This document shows, in pieces, positions 9,001-20,080 of a stretch of DNA of 64,000 nucleotides. Location of the stretch: the NCBI GenBank assembly GCA_030770545.1, contig CM061102.1, positions 9,847,501 to 9,911,500 on the forward strand. Direction: 5' to 3'. The position numbers and the translations under genes are program-made. Origin of the DNA: Macropodus opercularis (lineage: Eukaryota > Chordata > Actinopteri > Anabantiformes > Osphronemidae). The notes under the pieces were generated by a model that saw only the letters and a program-made list of their open reading frames with translations, did not search any database and was not told where the DNA came from. Numbering within the stretch: the first letter of the stretch is position 1; each line of letters begins with the position of its first letter.

Positions 9001-11448
9001 TGTTTGTGTGGTAGTACTGTATATTTTGTGTTTAAGGTTGCATTCATGGAGCAGCAGCTCCAGCAGGAGCAGCACCGTGCTAATGTGCTCCAGCACAGTT
9101 TGGATGACAAGATAGCTGAACTGGACCTAGAGAAAGTAGAAATGGAGGCAAGTATTAGAGAAATTGATGTGATTTACATGGATGACTAACATTTTTAATA
9201 TTATTATTACTATTATGGTAGATTTGTACATGGTAGTCTGTTAGATGGATGTGAATTGCCTTCCCAGACTTTGAAGCAGAAGTTAGGCCAGGCTCAAAAG
9301 GAAAACTTGCAACTGAAGACAAAGAGTCAGAAAGAGGAAGCTGAGCTTCAAATCCTGGCGGAGACAGCGCACAGGTAAAATCATAGAAATGGAATGAAAA
9401 CACAGCTGTCAGTGTTTCATTGCAGATACTACTATTGCATTTTGACTATGCCCCACAGATTTGGTCTGGCATTTGAAAACAAGGTGGCAGAAATGGACGC
9501 AGCTCAATCAAGGCTCAACGCATTTATCCAGAGGCTAACATTTGCTAAAAGACGAGTGGAGACAATTCAAGGTTCGATCATACTGGAGGCTGCTAGGATG
9601 ACTGCAGCGGTACAGTTCGAAGTGGCAAAGAAGTTATGTCAGTTTTGAATTTCCTTTGCATTAGGTTTGTTAATGAGGAGGGTGGCTCTACAGAAAGTTC
9701 AGCAGGCCAGTAAACAGACTGAACAGGCTTCTGACAGGTACAGTATGATGATAAATATTTTTTCAGATGATTCTTACTTAGTAATTGAACAAGGATATTT
9801 TTTTAATCCCTGTATCATTATTTGGGTTCCCTTTGATGTTTTAGTGGAAAATGATTCACTTGCTTTTTACACATCATGCAGTTGCCTCTTGTCTCTCCGT
9901 TTCTATATTGGCTTATGTGCATTGCCCTGCAGCATCGCAAACCTCCGGACTGAGCTTAATTTGGTATGTGAAGAGAGAGACAGACTCACACAGGAGCTCA
10001 AAAGAACCCCAGAGCTCATTGAGAAAACTCTGGTGGACCTTAAAGAACAGTGTGAGCACTCAAAATCACTTAGTGTAACACATTGTCTGGAGATCTGTTC
10101 GTTATCTATATTTGGCAATGTACACTGCTTGTCTCGGTTCTTTGTATATGTTTCTCAGATGAAAGCAAACTGAGGCAGCAGCAGCAGGACCTAGAGCAGA
10201 GCTGTATGGAAGTCCGGCTGGCTGAGGCTCGCAGAGAGGCGGCAGAGCAGAGCCTGCAGCAAATCCAGGTCCAGCTGGAGGAAAGCAAGGTCAACCTGGA
10301 AAAACTATGCACTGAGTTGCTCATCCAGCAGGAGAAAAGTGAGAGGGGTGAGGCAGCAGCTGCTGCAGCAGTACACATGCACCCTTTTCCAGCCTTCACT
10401 CATTTTGAGAAAGCAAACTATGCATTGCCTATTTCCAGAAATGTCAGTTTATCACAGTGTCCTCATAGTGACACCTGGTATCAGTCTTCCACCTTGTTCT
10501 GTAACCATCTGCTATCTTAACCTCATGATAATAATTGTTAGTTTCAGTGTCTATGAATGATTTCTAATAAATGTTATGTAAATCAGCTGAATACTGTACT
10601 GAGTATTAGCGTCTTGTTTATTTCCTTTAGCGCTGCAGGAAAGAGTGTCTGAGATTGAGGATCGCTGTGCTGAGAAGCTGAGAGAGATGGAGGTTCAAGT
10701 CAGTACAGCCAGGAGGGAGCACACCAAAGCAGGTAGCAGGATTAGTGCTGTTCTACCTCAGCCAGCAGCAGCTTAACACGGGGGACAGAAGTCATATCTG
10801 TAATGCAGACTGTGATCTAATATGATTGGGATTGTTTACACAGTGTATGGTACCATTTCCCACTGGTGTTTGTTCTGTCGGTTTTATCTCATGCAGTTAT
10901 GACTTTGCGGCATTTTGAGAGAGAGGCAGGAAGAAAACAGGAGGAGGTGAGAGAAACTCACACAAAGACGCAACATCAGAATACACAACCAAAGGAAAAG
11001 GACAAAACCCTGCAGGTAAAACTTTAAAAGCAAAGAGAAACATAAACATGTAAATTCTGTTTCCATTGTTGTTGATGACTTGTGTGATCTAAATGTGTTC
11101 CAGGCCACTGATGCTGAAGGAGGGCTGATGAGTGCATATACGAGAAATCACACGACGCTTCAAAGCCTTTCAACTCCCAAGGAACAACAACAAAAACCTT
11201 CAGAGTGGAGCTGCTTGGTGGGAGCAAACGTCCAGCTACCTGCTGATGGTAAGAAGGGTCCTGACTCAGGCGTGAGGCACATCCTGATGTGTACATGTAC
11301 ATGACTGTTCTCATCAAGTCCTGTCCGTATCTCATCAGAGAGACTTCTGTCTGTTTTGGAGGAGCTCCACACTCTCAGTGCTGCTGTGGTAAACAGCTCG
11401 GAGGACTCTGCAGATGAGGAGGAACGGAATAACCTTCTGCACAGTTGA
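5957..11448 (+). CDS. cchcr1: Coiled-coil alpha-helical rod protein 1, complete 19-exon gene
   Basis: CCHCR1 is a long coiled-coil protein that in mammals locates to centrosomes and P-bodies. The coding join is 5957-6026, 6238-6538, 6639-6806, 6905-7022, 7212-7406, 7636-7799, 7892-8006, 8124-8234, 8816-8959, 9037-9147, 9268-9374, 9459-9571, 9665-9737, 9933-10051, 10159-10347, 10631-10732, 10897-11015, 11104-11248 and 11339-11448. This gives 2574 nt, 857 residues and TGA at 11446-11448, with phases agreeing at every junction. Landmarks recalled from the human protein are PPSHF near the N-terminus, a SLRNYIGQ segment in exon 7, WREKVFKLCVQLRAKDIEL in exon 9, RVETIQG running into GLLMR across exons 12-13, CEERDRLTQEL in exon 14, and LLSVLEELHTLSAAV at the C-terminus. 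The sequence between is Glu/Lys/Gln-rich heptad coiled coil. Human isoforms are about 780-870 residues, so the length fits. The intron after exon 10 has a GC donor. Confidence 0.9.
6238..6538 (+). CDS. cchcr1: cchcr1 exon 2
   Basis: Acceptor TGCAG, donor GTATCC, phase 1 in and phase 2 out; residues about 24-123. It carries the conserved PPSHF motif and the start of the helical rod (AQQEILELRRENRR). Confidence 0.85.
6639..6806 (+). CDS. cchcr1: cchcr1 exon 3
   Basis: Acceptor TTACACAG and donor GTAGGA, phase 2 on both sides. Encodes charged coiled coil (for example LKGQLEALKESARRHREEM). Confidence 0.85.
6905..7022 (+). CDS. cchcr1: cchcr1 exon 4
   Basis: Begins after TTTGACAG and ends at GTAATG, phase 2 in and 0 out. 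It encodes a helical segment beginning RQSRELEEIREEL. A competing acceptor four bases downstream would shift the frame, so 6905 is preferred. Confidence 0.8.
7212..7406 (+). CDS. cchcr1: cchcr1 exon 5
   Basis: Phase 0 on both sides, 65 codons, acceptor TTCTTGCAG and donor GTATGT. Encodes strongly Glu/Gln-rich coiled coil (MARLQAEEEATQQTFKL). Confidence 0.88.
7636..7799 (+). CDS. cchcr1: cchcr1 exon 6
   Basis: Acceptor CTTTTAG, donor GTGCCT, phase 0 in and 2 out. Coiled coil including VLQLKSTLMAVSTERDGL. Confidence 0.85.
7892..8006 (+). CDS. cchcr1: cchcr1 exon 7
   Basis: Acceptor CTTTTTAG, donor GTGAAG, phase 2 in and 0 out. It contains SLRNYIGQVAPE, which matches the family landmark (human NLRKYVGEQVP). 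Confidence 0.88.
8124..8234 (+). CDS. cchcr1: cchcr1 exon 8
   Basis: 37 codons, phase 0 on both sides, acceptor TTTTGTAG and donor GTAAGG. It contains LLTVRLNSLNEILALQEEN, matching the human ELLQVRVQSLTHILALQEEE region. Confidence 0.9.
8816..8959 (+). CDS. cchcr1: cchcr1 exon 9
   Basis: 48 codons, phase 0 on both sides, acceptor TTTATTAG and donor GTATGA. It carries the most recognisable block of the protein, WREKVFKLCVQLRAKDIEL. Confidence 0.92.
9037..9147 (+). CDS. cchcr1: cchcr1 exon 10, followed by a GC donor
   Basis: 37 codons, phase 0 on both sides, ending LEKVEME. The exon ends GAG and the intron begins GCAAGT at 9148, a GC-AG intron with otherwise perfect donor consensus. The only nearby GT (9152) would shift the frame and destroy the match in exon 11. 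Confidence 0.85.
9268..9374 (+). CDS. cchcr1: cchcr1 exon 11
   Basis: Acceptor CTTCCCAG, donor GTAAAA, phase 0 in and 2 out. Coiled coil TLKQKLGQAQKENLQLKT. Confidence 0.87.
9459..9571 (+). CDS. cchcr1: cchcr1 exon 12
   Basis: Acceptor CCCCACAG, donor GTTCGA, phase 2 in and 1 out. It encodes RLNAFIQRLTFAKRRVETIQ, which aligns with the human RLSYAVRKVHTIRG region. The frame stays open past the donor, but the family sequence (GLIxRK) resumes at 9665, so splicing at 9571 is chosen. Confidence 0.83.
9665..9737 (+). CDS. cchcr1: cchcr1 exon 13
   Basis: Short exon, acceptor TTGCATTAG, donor GTACAG, phase 1 in and 2 out. Encodes GLLMRRVALQKVQQASKQT. Confidence 0.83.
9933..10051 (+). CDS. cchcr1: cchcr1 exon 14
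   Basis: Acceptor CCCTGCAG, donor GTGAGC, phase 2 in and 1 out. It encodes TELNLVCEERDRLTQELKR, matching the human LQQLREERNRLDAELQ region. Confidence 0.88.
10159..10347 (+). CDS. cchcr1: cchcr1 exon 15
   Basis: Acceptor GTTTCTCAG, donor GTGAGG, phase 1 on both sides. Glutamine-rich coiled coil (KLRQQQQDLEQ to LLIQQEKSERG). Confidence 0.87.
10631..10732 (+). CDS. cchcr1: cchcr1 exon 16
   Basis: Acceptor TTCCTTTAG, donor GTAGCA, phase 1 on both sides. It encodes ALQERVSEIEDRCAEKLRE through ARREHTKA, matching human ALQEKVAEVETRLREQ and ARREHAKAV. Confidence 0.9.
10897..11015 (+). CDS. cchcr1: cchcr1 exon 17
   Basis: Acceptor CTCATGCAG, donor GTAAAA, phase 1 in and 0 out. It begins MTLRHFEREAGRKQEE and then becomes low-complexity, Thr/Gln/Lys-rich sequence. 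Confidence 0.82.
11104..11248 (+). CDS. cchcr1: cchcr1 exon 18
   Basis: Acceptor GTTCCAG, donor GTAAGA, phase 0 in and 1 out. It encodes EGGLMSAYTRNHTTLQSL, which corresponds to the family EGLLSRYKQQRLL motif. Confidence 0.85.
11339..11448 (+). CDS. cchcr1: cchcr1 exon 19 (last coding exon)
   Basis: Acceptor CTCATCAG, phase 1 in. It encodes the C-terminal helix LLSVLEELHTLSAAV and an acidic tail, stopping at TGA 11446-11448. Confidence 0.9.
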
Positions 11449-11649
11449 CACATGTATATGGGGACAGTGAACACACTTTCAAGGTGGGCAGTGGTGATCT
11501 TTAAACTTGACTTGAAGTTTTTAAAAATGTTCCAATACATTTTTGCATCAAAGACTCATTAATGAACTGTGAAACACTCATCCACCACCAATGTACTGAA
11601 AGATTTAGATGCTTGCTTGTATGTGAATGTTTAGACTGTGTCTAACTAT

Positions 11650-11655
11650 AATAAA
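11650..11655 (+). terminator. cchcr1: cchcr1 poly(A) signal
   Basis: AATAAA lies 202 bp after the stop codon. It is followed about 25 bp later by a GT-rich element (TGTGGTGTGTACTGTG) of the type that marks the downstream side of a cleavage site. The mRNA therefore probably ends near 11670-11680. Confidence 0.75.
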
Positions 11656-11699
11656 GTATTTTTATTTCAAACTACTACTGTGGTGTGTACTGTGAAGAA

Positions 11700-12600
11700 A
11701 CTGTAGGATTTTGAATATTCAAATATTAGAATTGATATTGACAAAAATCAATATTTTCTATTTGAAGTTTCGTTTAGGGGTCAATTTTGAAATGACTTTG
11801 CAACTGTTAGATGGACAACGATAAACATCTTGATCAACCACTTAACTGTGCTATTTGTCATGTCGTTATGAGAACTAATAACTTTTGCAGTAGCCTCAAA
11901 GTTTGAGCCTCTGGGTAAAAACGTCTTATGAAAATTGAGTAAAAATAATAATAAGGTCCAGATATTTTTATTCTGTTTTCTAAGAGCAGAGCAGGGAAAT
12001 GTTTTGCAGGGACGTGCTCGTTGCCTGAAAGGTGATTCATCATGGTAAGCTCAGGATGATCAAATTACACTTTAAAGTGTTTTATTGGATCTCAGTAAGG
12101 TACTGTTGCTCATAGCTGATGTTTGAGTTGGCAAACAGCACATAAGGAATGAAATCATTTTAATTTCTCTTGTATGTTAAGCACCTTAGATACAGTCATA
12201 TCAGATAAGTTTAAAAGCACTAAACACGTAGTGCTTTTAAGTGCTTCTAAGTGCTTTCCCATTTTTTATTTAAACTATTTACACTTTTTTTCTTGCTGTT
12301 GCATCTCAGATGACATCACACATTTATGCAGCATCTCACCATGTCAACTAAGTGTCATCAGTTAACTCCATTAACAATTTCTATATATTTAAATTGATTT
12401 TCAGCTAGTTGTGTCCCCCTGTGCAGTTTAAAACCAGCAGAGGGTGATATTGTCCAACTTAACGCACATGCCTTTTATTCAATGTTTTTTTTTATGGAAT
12501 ATCCTAGAAATTATGAGGACACTGTTTACTGTATGCAGGTATTTTTTTCAGGAGGGCAGTTGCACATGTACATGTACACATGTGTCCTTAAGAATTCTGT
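11700..12600. other. Intergenic sequence downstream of cchcr1
   Basis: AT-rich and without recognisable genes. The only motif noted is a CTCF-core-like CCAGCAGAGGGTG at 12434-12446, one mismatch from the usual core. Confidence 0.5.
12434..12446 (+). promoter_or_regulatory. CTCF-core-like motif in the intergenic interval
   Basis: CCAGCAGAGGGTG matches the CTCF core CCASYAGRKGGCR except T for C near the end. It lies between two genes with unrelated roles, a plausible insulator position. It is a single by-eye match with expected chance occurrences in 64 kb. Confidence 0.2.
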
Positions 12601-12604
12601 TCAG

Positions 12605-12758
12605 AACTCATTCATTCATCTTCTAGCGCTTCTTCCCCGTAGGGGTCGCAGGTGTGCTGGAGTCTATCCTAGCTGTCTGTGGGCGAGGGGCAGGGTTCAC
12701 CCTGGACAGGTTGCCAGTCTGTCACAGGGTGACACACACATACCACACCCCCCCCCCC

Positions 12759-12805
<47 letters not shown>

Positions 12806-12905
12806 CTACGTGCAATGTAGAGTTTCCACTCAGCCTAACTGTTTGTCTTTGAACTGTGGGAGAACATGCAAACTCCACACAGGCCCCCGGTCGCCTCCAG
12901 CAGTC
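12605..12905 (-). mobile_element. Old, inverted SINE copy interrupted by C28/(AC)n
   Basis: The reverse complement shows the same blocks as the SINE at 40914: CGACCCCTACGGGGAAGAAG near its 3' end, a block resembling GGATAGGCTCCAGC, the CCAGGGTGAACCCTG block, and GTTTGCATGTTCTCCCAC in the body. The copy is diverged, lacks the tRNA-like head, and has a mononucleotide and dinucleotide tract in its centre. No target-site duplication was found. Confidence 0.7.
12748..12804. repeat. C28 homopolymer followed by (AC)n
   Basis: Twenty-eight consecutive C bases (12748-12775) run directly into about 14 AC units. It sits inside the old SINE copy, in the part where the intact element carries a TG-rich segment, so it probably grew from that. 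It is likely to be length-variable and prone to assembly error. Confidence 0.9.
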
Positions 12906-12929
12906 AGTGTTATATGTAAAGCCTGAATA

Positions 12930-15900
12930 AAAGCAGCATCTTGGAAGGAGTAGCTGTAGACACAAGACAACACTATGATTAACGGATGAATGAGTTAGCG
13001 CTGCAACCTAAACAAGACCTCAAATGAAGTAATAAATACTATCTATATCTATAAGATTCCACTGGAGTTTATTAATACTTCCAAGCTATGTTCTTGTGAA
13101 ATAAGTAGTTTAAACAACTTGTCACTGTGAACTGATTTTATTTCAGGACACATAATGTAAAGGTTATTTTTATTTTTGATACTAGCACTGACTTTAATTT
13201 AATACATCACTGGCTGCTGTGTCTTGTGTACATAACTTGTGTGCAAACACTCCTTGGTGTGGTTCAGAGGCTGATGCTGTGCTGTCAGAGTGCAGTGTGT
13301 CAAATCAGAACATCTGCTGTCGTCTGCCCTGCCTGTCATCAAGTGTCTGCATCAAGCTGCTACTTTCCTTTCTGGGGTAAACAAAATGCCCAAATATGCT
13401 GGTTCCTTCCACTGGAAATAATGTTCCCCTTTCCTTCGATGGTATTTGGTCATTTCTAAGTGTAGTGTACGTGGCATGTTGCTCATTAATTGCTTGATAA
13501 ATTATTGCTAGTTGTCAAAATAACCTCATGTACTGTGATAACGTAACCATCTGTGACAAAGGTCCTTAAAACTGGTCAGTGAGTACCAAATCTTATTTAT
13601 ACCTAAAAATATTCTTTCTTAAATTTGCTGAACCTTATATTTAATATCCTTTTCTGTGCTTATGTCCTCACGGCTGTTTTTAGGTTAGATTAGAGAATTA
13701 CAAGCACCAATGAAAAAATCCTCACATCCTCACATCAGCAGTAGAGTGATGAAAGGCAGCCAAGTAACCCTGTTTAGAGACAAAGGCGATGTGGGGCATT
13801 GTTTGCAGCAGGCCAACCTTTCCCTTCTTCATCTACTCCAAAGCTTTTTGCTTAATCTTTGTAGTGGGTATAAAAGAGGCAGAATCTTATTATATCGTGT
13901 GTTTTGCTGTTTTGGCGTGTGAGCAACGACAGAAACTCTTGTGACAAAGAGCATCAACGACGAGATGAGAAGGAACAATTGTGATACGGCCTTTTCCCAC
14001 AGGAACTGTAGAAAGGCAATGTCAACATGTGTTTTGTTTTTGAAACGGCAACTTCGTCCGCGCACAGTGAAATCTCCACCTGCGCCAATCACCTTGTTTG
14101 GAGCTGAAATTGCAGCCCCCCCTTTGGGATGATCAGCGTAATTTAGAATGCAGCAGTGAGATGTTGACAGTGTTTGCTTGATGCATGAAAGAATAACCAA
14201 AACAGAAGATACTTTGAGGCTACATCTACTGTATCTACTCTTATAAAAGGAAGAGCTTCAACTCCTTTGATTCCATTGTTCTTTGGGTGCTTACTTAAGC
14301 AGCACCAGGTGACCAGTTGTGCTGCCATGAATCACTTTTGGTAGGCATTGACTAAGAAGAGCTGCTGTTTTGGAGAAGCTTTGCTGCAGTTTGTGATGCA
14401 TTACGATCTAACGCTTGGCAAACTCATATCCTTACACATGCTCTCTTTTCCTGCTTCTTACTGTACTTCAACTTCAAGAACTGACTACTTGGCCAGGTTG
14501 GGTGTGTTGCAGATTGAAACTGCATGAAACACATTAGTGCTCCCTTGTGTCTTCTTTGCATTTGTATCATGGTGAAATGTTGGCAGCAAACATTGCATCG
14601 CTGTTGGACGAGCTTGCAAGCACTTAGATTGGCATCAGCTTCTACTGGCAGAACTGGGATAAGCAGAATGGAAGGAACTGGAAAAACATTTTTCTAAAAA
14701 TACAAATTGCATATCAACATGCAGTATATGTGTGGAGTAAAGTTTACTTCACAGTTTATGTAAAAGCAAAAGCAGGAGGACAAAAAGTCCAACGTTAGTT
14801 CCGTCCTTAACACCATCTGTTGTTGACATCTCATCAGACAGAAAAGCAGAGATTGTTTGAGAAAACAGAGCATCGATAATTAAAATTGTCAGGCTAATTT
14901 GTTTGTTCTGCAAGCACTTTGCCTGTGGGATGTTCAGTTAAAGATGTAGGAATGTCTAATCAAATCTCCATTAATATTCATCTGTGCTGCTGCACCTTGG
15001 CTCCCTCTGGTTACCAGCACGCGGCTCAAAGAGACGTCCTAATTACCAGAGTTTTAGAAGCATTTTATCATTTTCTCCATTTGTGAGCGATCTGTTCCAC
15101 AAAATATCATTTTGATGGAGTTACTGCTCTTTCTTTCAAACAAACTTTTACTTGAGAGGCTCATGATGTGACAGTTTAATTACACACCGAGTGTAGTAAT
15201 GGACAAGTGGACTGTTCTCTATCAGTTTCTCTTTTTTTCAACATGTCATAATCACAAAGCACAGATTTATTCCTAGATATAGACATTGCATTCTTTCAAC
15301 TGATAATTACACAAGACGTTCTGCCCATGGTGGACAACATGCAGCATCAGCGATTCCAGCATAAATTCATACCTGTTCAGATGTTTGGTCTGTTATATAC
15401 TCATTCAAATCTGTGATCAGCTCTGTGTGAGGTATATCTTCTGCTCTGACTCTAAGCCATCCTGTTTTCTCAGTGAAAGTCATATCATGGCTGTAGCCCC
15501 ATTATTTAAGGATTTTCTAAATCCTGCTCATGCTTTTGTCACTGCCTGTTTAGATTATTGTCATGCACTTTCTCTCTGTGTGACACAGACATGCTGAAAT
15601 CATCTCCGGTTGGATGTTTCACTGGCAGGCTCAGAGCAAAGTCTTCTTACTAAGTCTCATATTTGTTCTTATTACGTCCCTTAATGCTGCCTCTTACTAC
15701 ACTACAATATTTAACTTACAGTCAGGACACCGACGTGTATTTTCCTGAATGTATCATATATAATATTAATGCAGAACAGTATACCGCAAAGCACAGTGGA
15801 TATGCTTTAAATATTTTATGATGACATGTCATTTAGACTTTATAAACTAACATATTATCATTGGGCGTTTAAACTACTTCACACTGTTGGTTAATTATCC

Positions 15901-18900
15901 CTGCAGTAAATGTGTGGTGGCAAATACACCCTTGTGTCTATTCATTAGGTTAATAAACACCCTGTGCTGTGCTTAGTAAGTGAAGCTCCCTGTCCAGATA
16001 TTTTTCTTCTCCACTTAGTCATCTATTCCCTACACAATTAAATGCACTGGACATAACTGAGTAAATCATTACGACATAAAACACAATACATTCCCAGCAT
16101 TTTTAAATTGTAACCTTGAATAAATTACCTGTTTTATTGATGGCATTTTTAGTAGCATGGCTCTGTGCGCATGATATGAAAAGCAGCGACCACGTGATCA
16201 ATACTAAAACATCTGTTTGATGGATTGCCATTAGAACTCAGTTAGATGCCCATTGTGCATAGGATGAGACATAATGACTTGGTGATTACCTGAGCTTTAT
16301 TCTCATACATGCACACACATCCATCATGTCAAAATGTTCACGTTATTAATATTTAAATGCTAACGTGACCAGGGCCTGATCAAAACTACAAGCTTGAGTT
16401 GCCTTTTCAGCAGCATCTGTAAAAAACAAAGCACCTGTTGTAGGTGTAATGATAGAAACACTCATATATCAACTATATGTTGGCTTCTGTCTTCCCCAGT
16501 GGAACGAAGCGGCCTCTGTGCTGCACACTGCAGCAAAGCCTCATGCTCATGAACTGCCACTCTGTAAACTTGACATTATCATTGTCTGCTTGGTCTGCTT
16601 GCCTTTCCTCTGCGATAGTTCTTCTGATCATCTCTGTTCATGAACACATTTGTTTTGCTCTGACACATAAACTTCAGCATAACAACATCAGAACGGCTTC
16701 TAATGATGCGATAACCTGCAGCAGCAGCAGTATTGCGCTAAATACGATTTGAGCTGCCAGGATCAAACAGACAGCCTCTATTAGTGAAGTGCAATAAAGT
16801 GCCAGCCGGTTCAGTATGATGGGGCATAGGCAGCGGCTCAGAACACGTTCTGTAGATGTGAGTCCATGTTGAGCCATAAATACAGCTGAGGCATTTTACA
16901 GAAAGCCTCGGGAGAATCAAACCAAAGATTTCCAAAGCGCTCAACAAGCCCTTTTTATCTCCTGACTTTTGTGGGTAGCTTAAGACAACGTACTGCATCT
17001 CTGAGCAGCTGTTTATAAGTATTACTTTTATTGTTTAGTTACATGTAAAACCTCCTGTGAGCCAGGTAAGGATGTGCCAGACATTTAAATACACATTTTT
17101 ACTTCTAACTGTGTGATGTTAGTGGTATTAAAGCAAAGTCTGCTGCTACGATTGCATATGGGAGAGCAACACAATCCCATACTTTTCATTCGCTCTCCCT
17201 TCATCCCTCACCCAGAACATGATGGCAGTAGATACACAGTTGCCGTGTTTGAAGTGAAGATTTTTCATAGCTGGATTTGTCATCATTAATTATCCAGCCC
17301 TCATTTACGTTAGCTGCCTAAGGAAAATTAGGCTGTACATGCATCAAAGCACTGCTGCGCACTTTTCAATTTTCCCAGCAGGCCTCTGTCTTAATGTCAC
17401 CTTAAATGTAAAACACATTTGCGCACGTAGCTTCACATGCTATTTCACAGGTTCCAGCTCTGACTAATGACGCTGAAAATAGACATTTTGATTAAATAAA
17501 CAAGTAGAGACAAGCCTCAAAACATATATTATTTGATTTAATAAACCATTAAATGAAATACGTAAAACACATGCTGAAATAATTTCTTCATACTTTTCTG
17601 AAATGAATGTCTGATTTTAACAGGCTGGTTTGCATTTGTACGTTCTCCTCATCATCTGCTGTGTGTTTGACAGCTGTATTTTAAGGAATGACAACAGCTG
17701 AGTGACCTTTCTGATTCATTTCTGTGGATGGCTCACGTGTCTGATTGTAGCTGTGTGCTCTGCGTTATCAGTGTCGCATGTAACACTGGATATGCCTGTA
17801 TTCAGGCCAGTCCACTCCCTCAGGCTTACAACTTGTGTGCATAATTCTGTGGGTCAAAACAAGCAATTGCTATATATAAAACAAGGTTAAGTTCACAGAT
17901 ATTGATAGATTGGCATTGACAAGTGACTGAGCATCTACGACGTCTGCTGATGGTGTGACACTGGCACATCAGTTCTCTTTTACCGTTAACTTCAGTGCCT
18001 ATAATACTGTGCCTGCACTGTTTTACACACGACGTCGCAGGAGTTCATTGCTTGCCTCTGTATGGACCAAGTTAGCCTTTCTGGAGTGACGCCAGTTCTG
18101 CATCATGCTGTTAATTGCACCATATGGCCGACACTTCATAAATGCCATTTTCACTTAAACTCCTTAGGAAGCTATGGAAAGGTCTGGTGACATTTACACT
18201 CAATTGAATGGTGCTAAAAAGGCCGCGTATCAGACAGAGAACGAGGGACTCCCTGAGCAGATCTCATTTGCTACTCTAGAAAGTGGGAAGCATGCCCAAG
18301 GTGGCTGAAGTGGCAGCGCAATGATAACCTGAAAGCTCTCCTAAACACTTCTCTGCTTCATTTATTGAAATGCTGTCAGATATTTCCTTGAGCAGGCGCC
18401 GCTGAGGGAAACCGTAATCCTCTGTGAAACCAGAGAATTTAGTCGTAGACCCTGCTAAGTCACACTGGCATAAAGGTACAAGCTTTGCACACCTGGATTT
18501 GAACGGTTTATCCCATTTTTCTGGCCAGATCCTCTTAGACGCCATTGGATTGGATGGGAAGAATCTGTGAACTGATAAACAGAGGTCTCTCTGCAGGTAG
18601 GTCTACGCTACAGGCTTCAACTGAGAGTACTGTGGTTGTAATATTTATTTTAGTCTTTCCTGTGTAATATACTCAATAGTTACAAAACTAAACCACCAAC
18701 GCAAGATCGTTTTTAGGTGGCAGGGAAAACATATGAGAAAACATCCTGTCGGGGTTTAAGGAAAGGTCACATCATTCAGGTGGCATCCCCATTCATGAAA
18801 CCAAACTAAATTATAGTGGAGCTGTTCTACTTACTGTGTCACATGAAAGATCAGAGTAGTTCGCCGAGCATTAAATTATTAAATCACATCCAGATCAATA

Positions 18901-19990
18901 AGCACAGCTCTGTAGCCTGTTGTGCTGCGCTGGTTTTACAGCAGCTGAGACAGAAAGCTGTAATCATTTACAGCTCTGTGTGTGTGTGGTACATGCATAC
19001 GTGTATAAACAATGTACATTTACACACATAGTGTACCTGCACTAAGCATCACTGATAGTCATTGTGTTAGTAGTCTGCTAATATAATGAGGCTGGTGCCA
19101 CAGATATTGACCAAGTCATTTAACTTTCATGTTTTAAAATGAATTAATGATTCAACAGAATTAACTTTTAACAGAAATTCTGTGGCTGTTTTTCCGTTAG
19201 TGCAGCACAGAGTACTGAGTGTGCTTTTTATTTCACGCTACAGTAGAATTCAAACTTTCAGAGTTTGAAAAATGCTTTGAAACCTTAGAGGCGGCGATTA
19301 CTGTAGATGCTGTGATCTAATTTAACGGAGGCATCGGACACTACAGGCCATTGATTTAAACGCGTGTCTAGTGTTTGTTTAGCTGCAGTTTTGCTGATAT
19401 GGCTGAGATTTAAGGCCAGTTATTATCGACTTTCACAGAGATCGACGTGACTGCATGCTGCGCTGCTGGTGCACTTGTTGTCAGTGATTCCTGTGATGAG
19501 AGTCTAATTGCCAGGAAGAGGAACATTTCTGTGCAATAATTTGATGACTCAAGGTAGATCACAAACAAGTGAGGTTGATCTGTGTTAACCAGTCCCTCAG
19601 TTCGGTCTGTGGTAGTTAAGCTGCTCCTTGTGGGCTCCCTGCATCCACTATTTATGTTGCACAAGGGTGACTTCAAATGACCAGTAAGTCAATAAGGATT
19701 CTAATACATAACATTATTTGCGTCAGTTGGCAAGCAGTGATTAAACAGTGATTAGCTCCCACAGCCACGGTCTTTGCGCACACACACCTGCAGGGGACAG
19801 CCTAAGATTGCGTTGCTGCAGGACCAAAGCTGCCTGAGTGTTGCCTCAATCCAAACAGGAAAGGAGGGAGAAAAGATGTGTTTGGCACATGGACGAGTAG
19901 GTAGGTTTTACGCACAGAAGTCAACAGCCACTGCCGGTCCGTGCTGACTGGACGCTGGTCTGTGCCGCTTTGCGTTTGCGCCACACATCA
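12930..19990. other. Intergenic sequence between cchcr1 and gria3
   Basis: About 7 kb with no recognisable exon, RNA gene or intact transposon. Open frames here (up to about 120 codons at 13829-14200 on minus) have no family resemblance or splice context. Some stretches (for example 17220-17420) have the unique-sequence, homeobox-site-rich look of vertebrate conserved non-coding DNA, which cannot be tested here. Confidence 0.5.
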
Positions 19991-20040
19991 AACCCAGAAC
20001 GGGCTGCGCCGCCTCACACACCAACTCTGCATTGACGTGG

Positions 20041-20080
20041 GGAGGGGGAGGAGGAGGAGGAGGAGGAGGAGGAGGAGGGG
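20041..20080. repeat. (GGA)n purine tract in the gria3 promoter region
   Basis: An uninterrupted run of GGA triplets bounded by G5 runs (ggaggggg...gaggaggggg). G-rich runs of this type can form G-quadruplex or triplex DNA. On the + strand it would encode polyglycine, which explains the artefactual open frame upstream of the start. Confidence 0.9.

Noticed and set aside
9572..9648. Open frame continuing past cchcr1 exon 12
   Set aside because: The conserved GLIxR motif is completed by splicing to 9665, so the extension is taken as intron.
12669..12965. Open frames with poly-Pro/poly-Gly and His-Thr repeats
   Set aside because: They are translations of the C28/(AC)n tract inside the SINE copy, not a protein.
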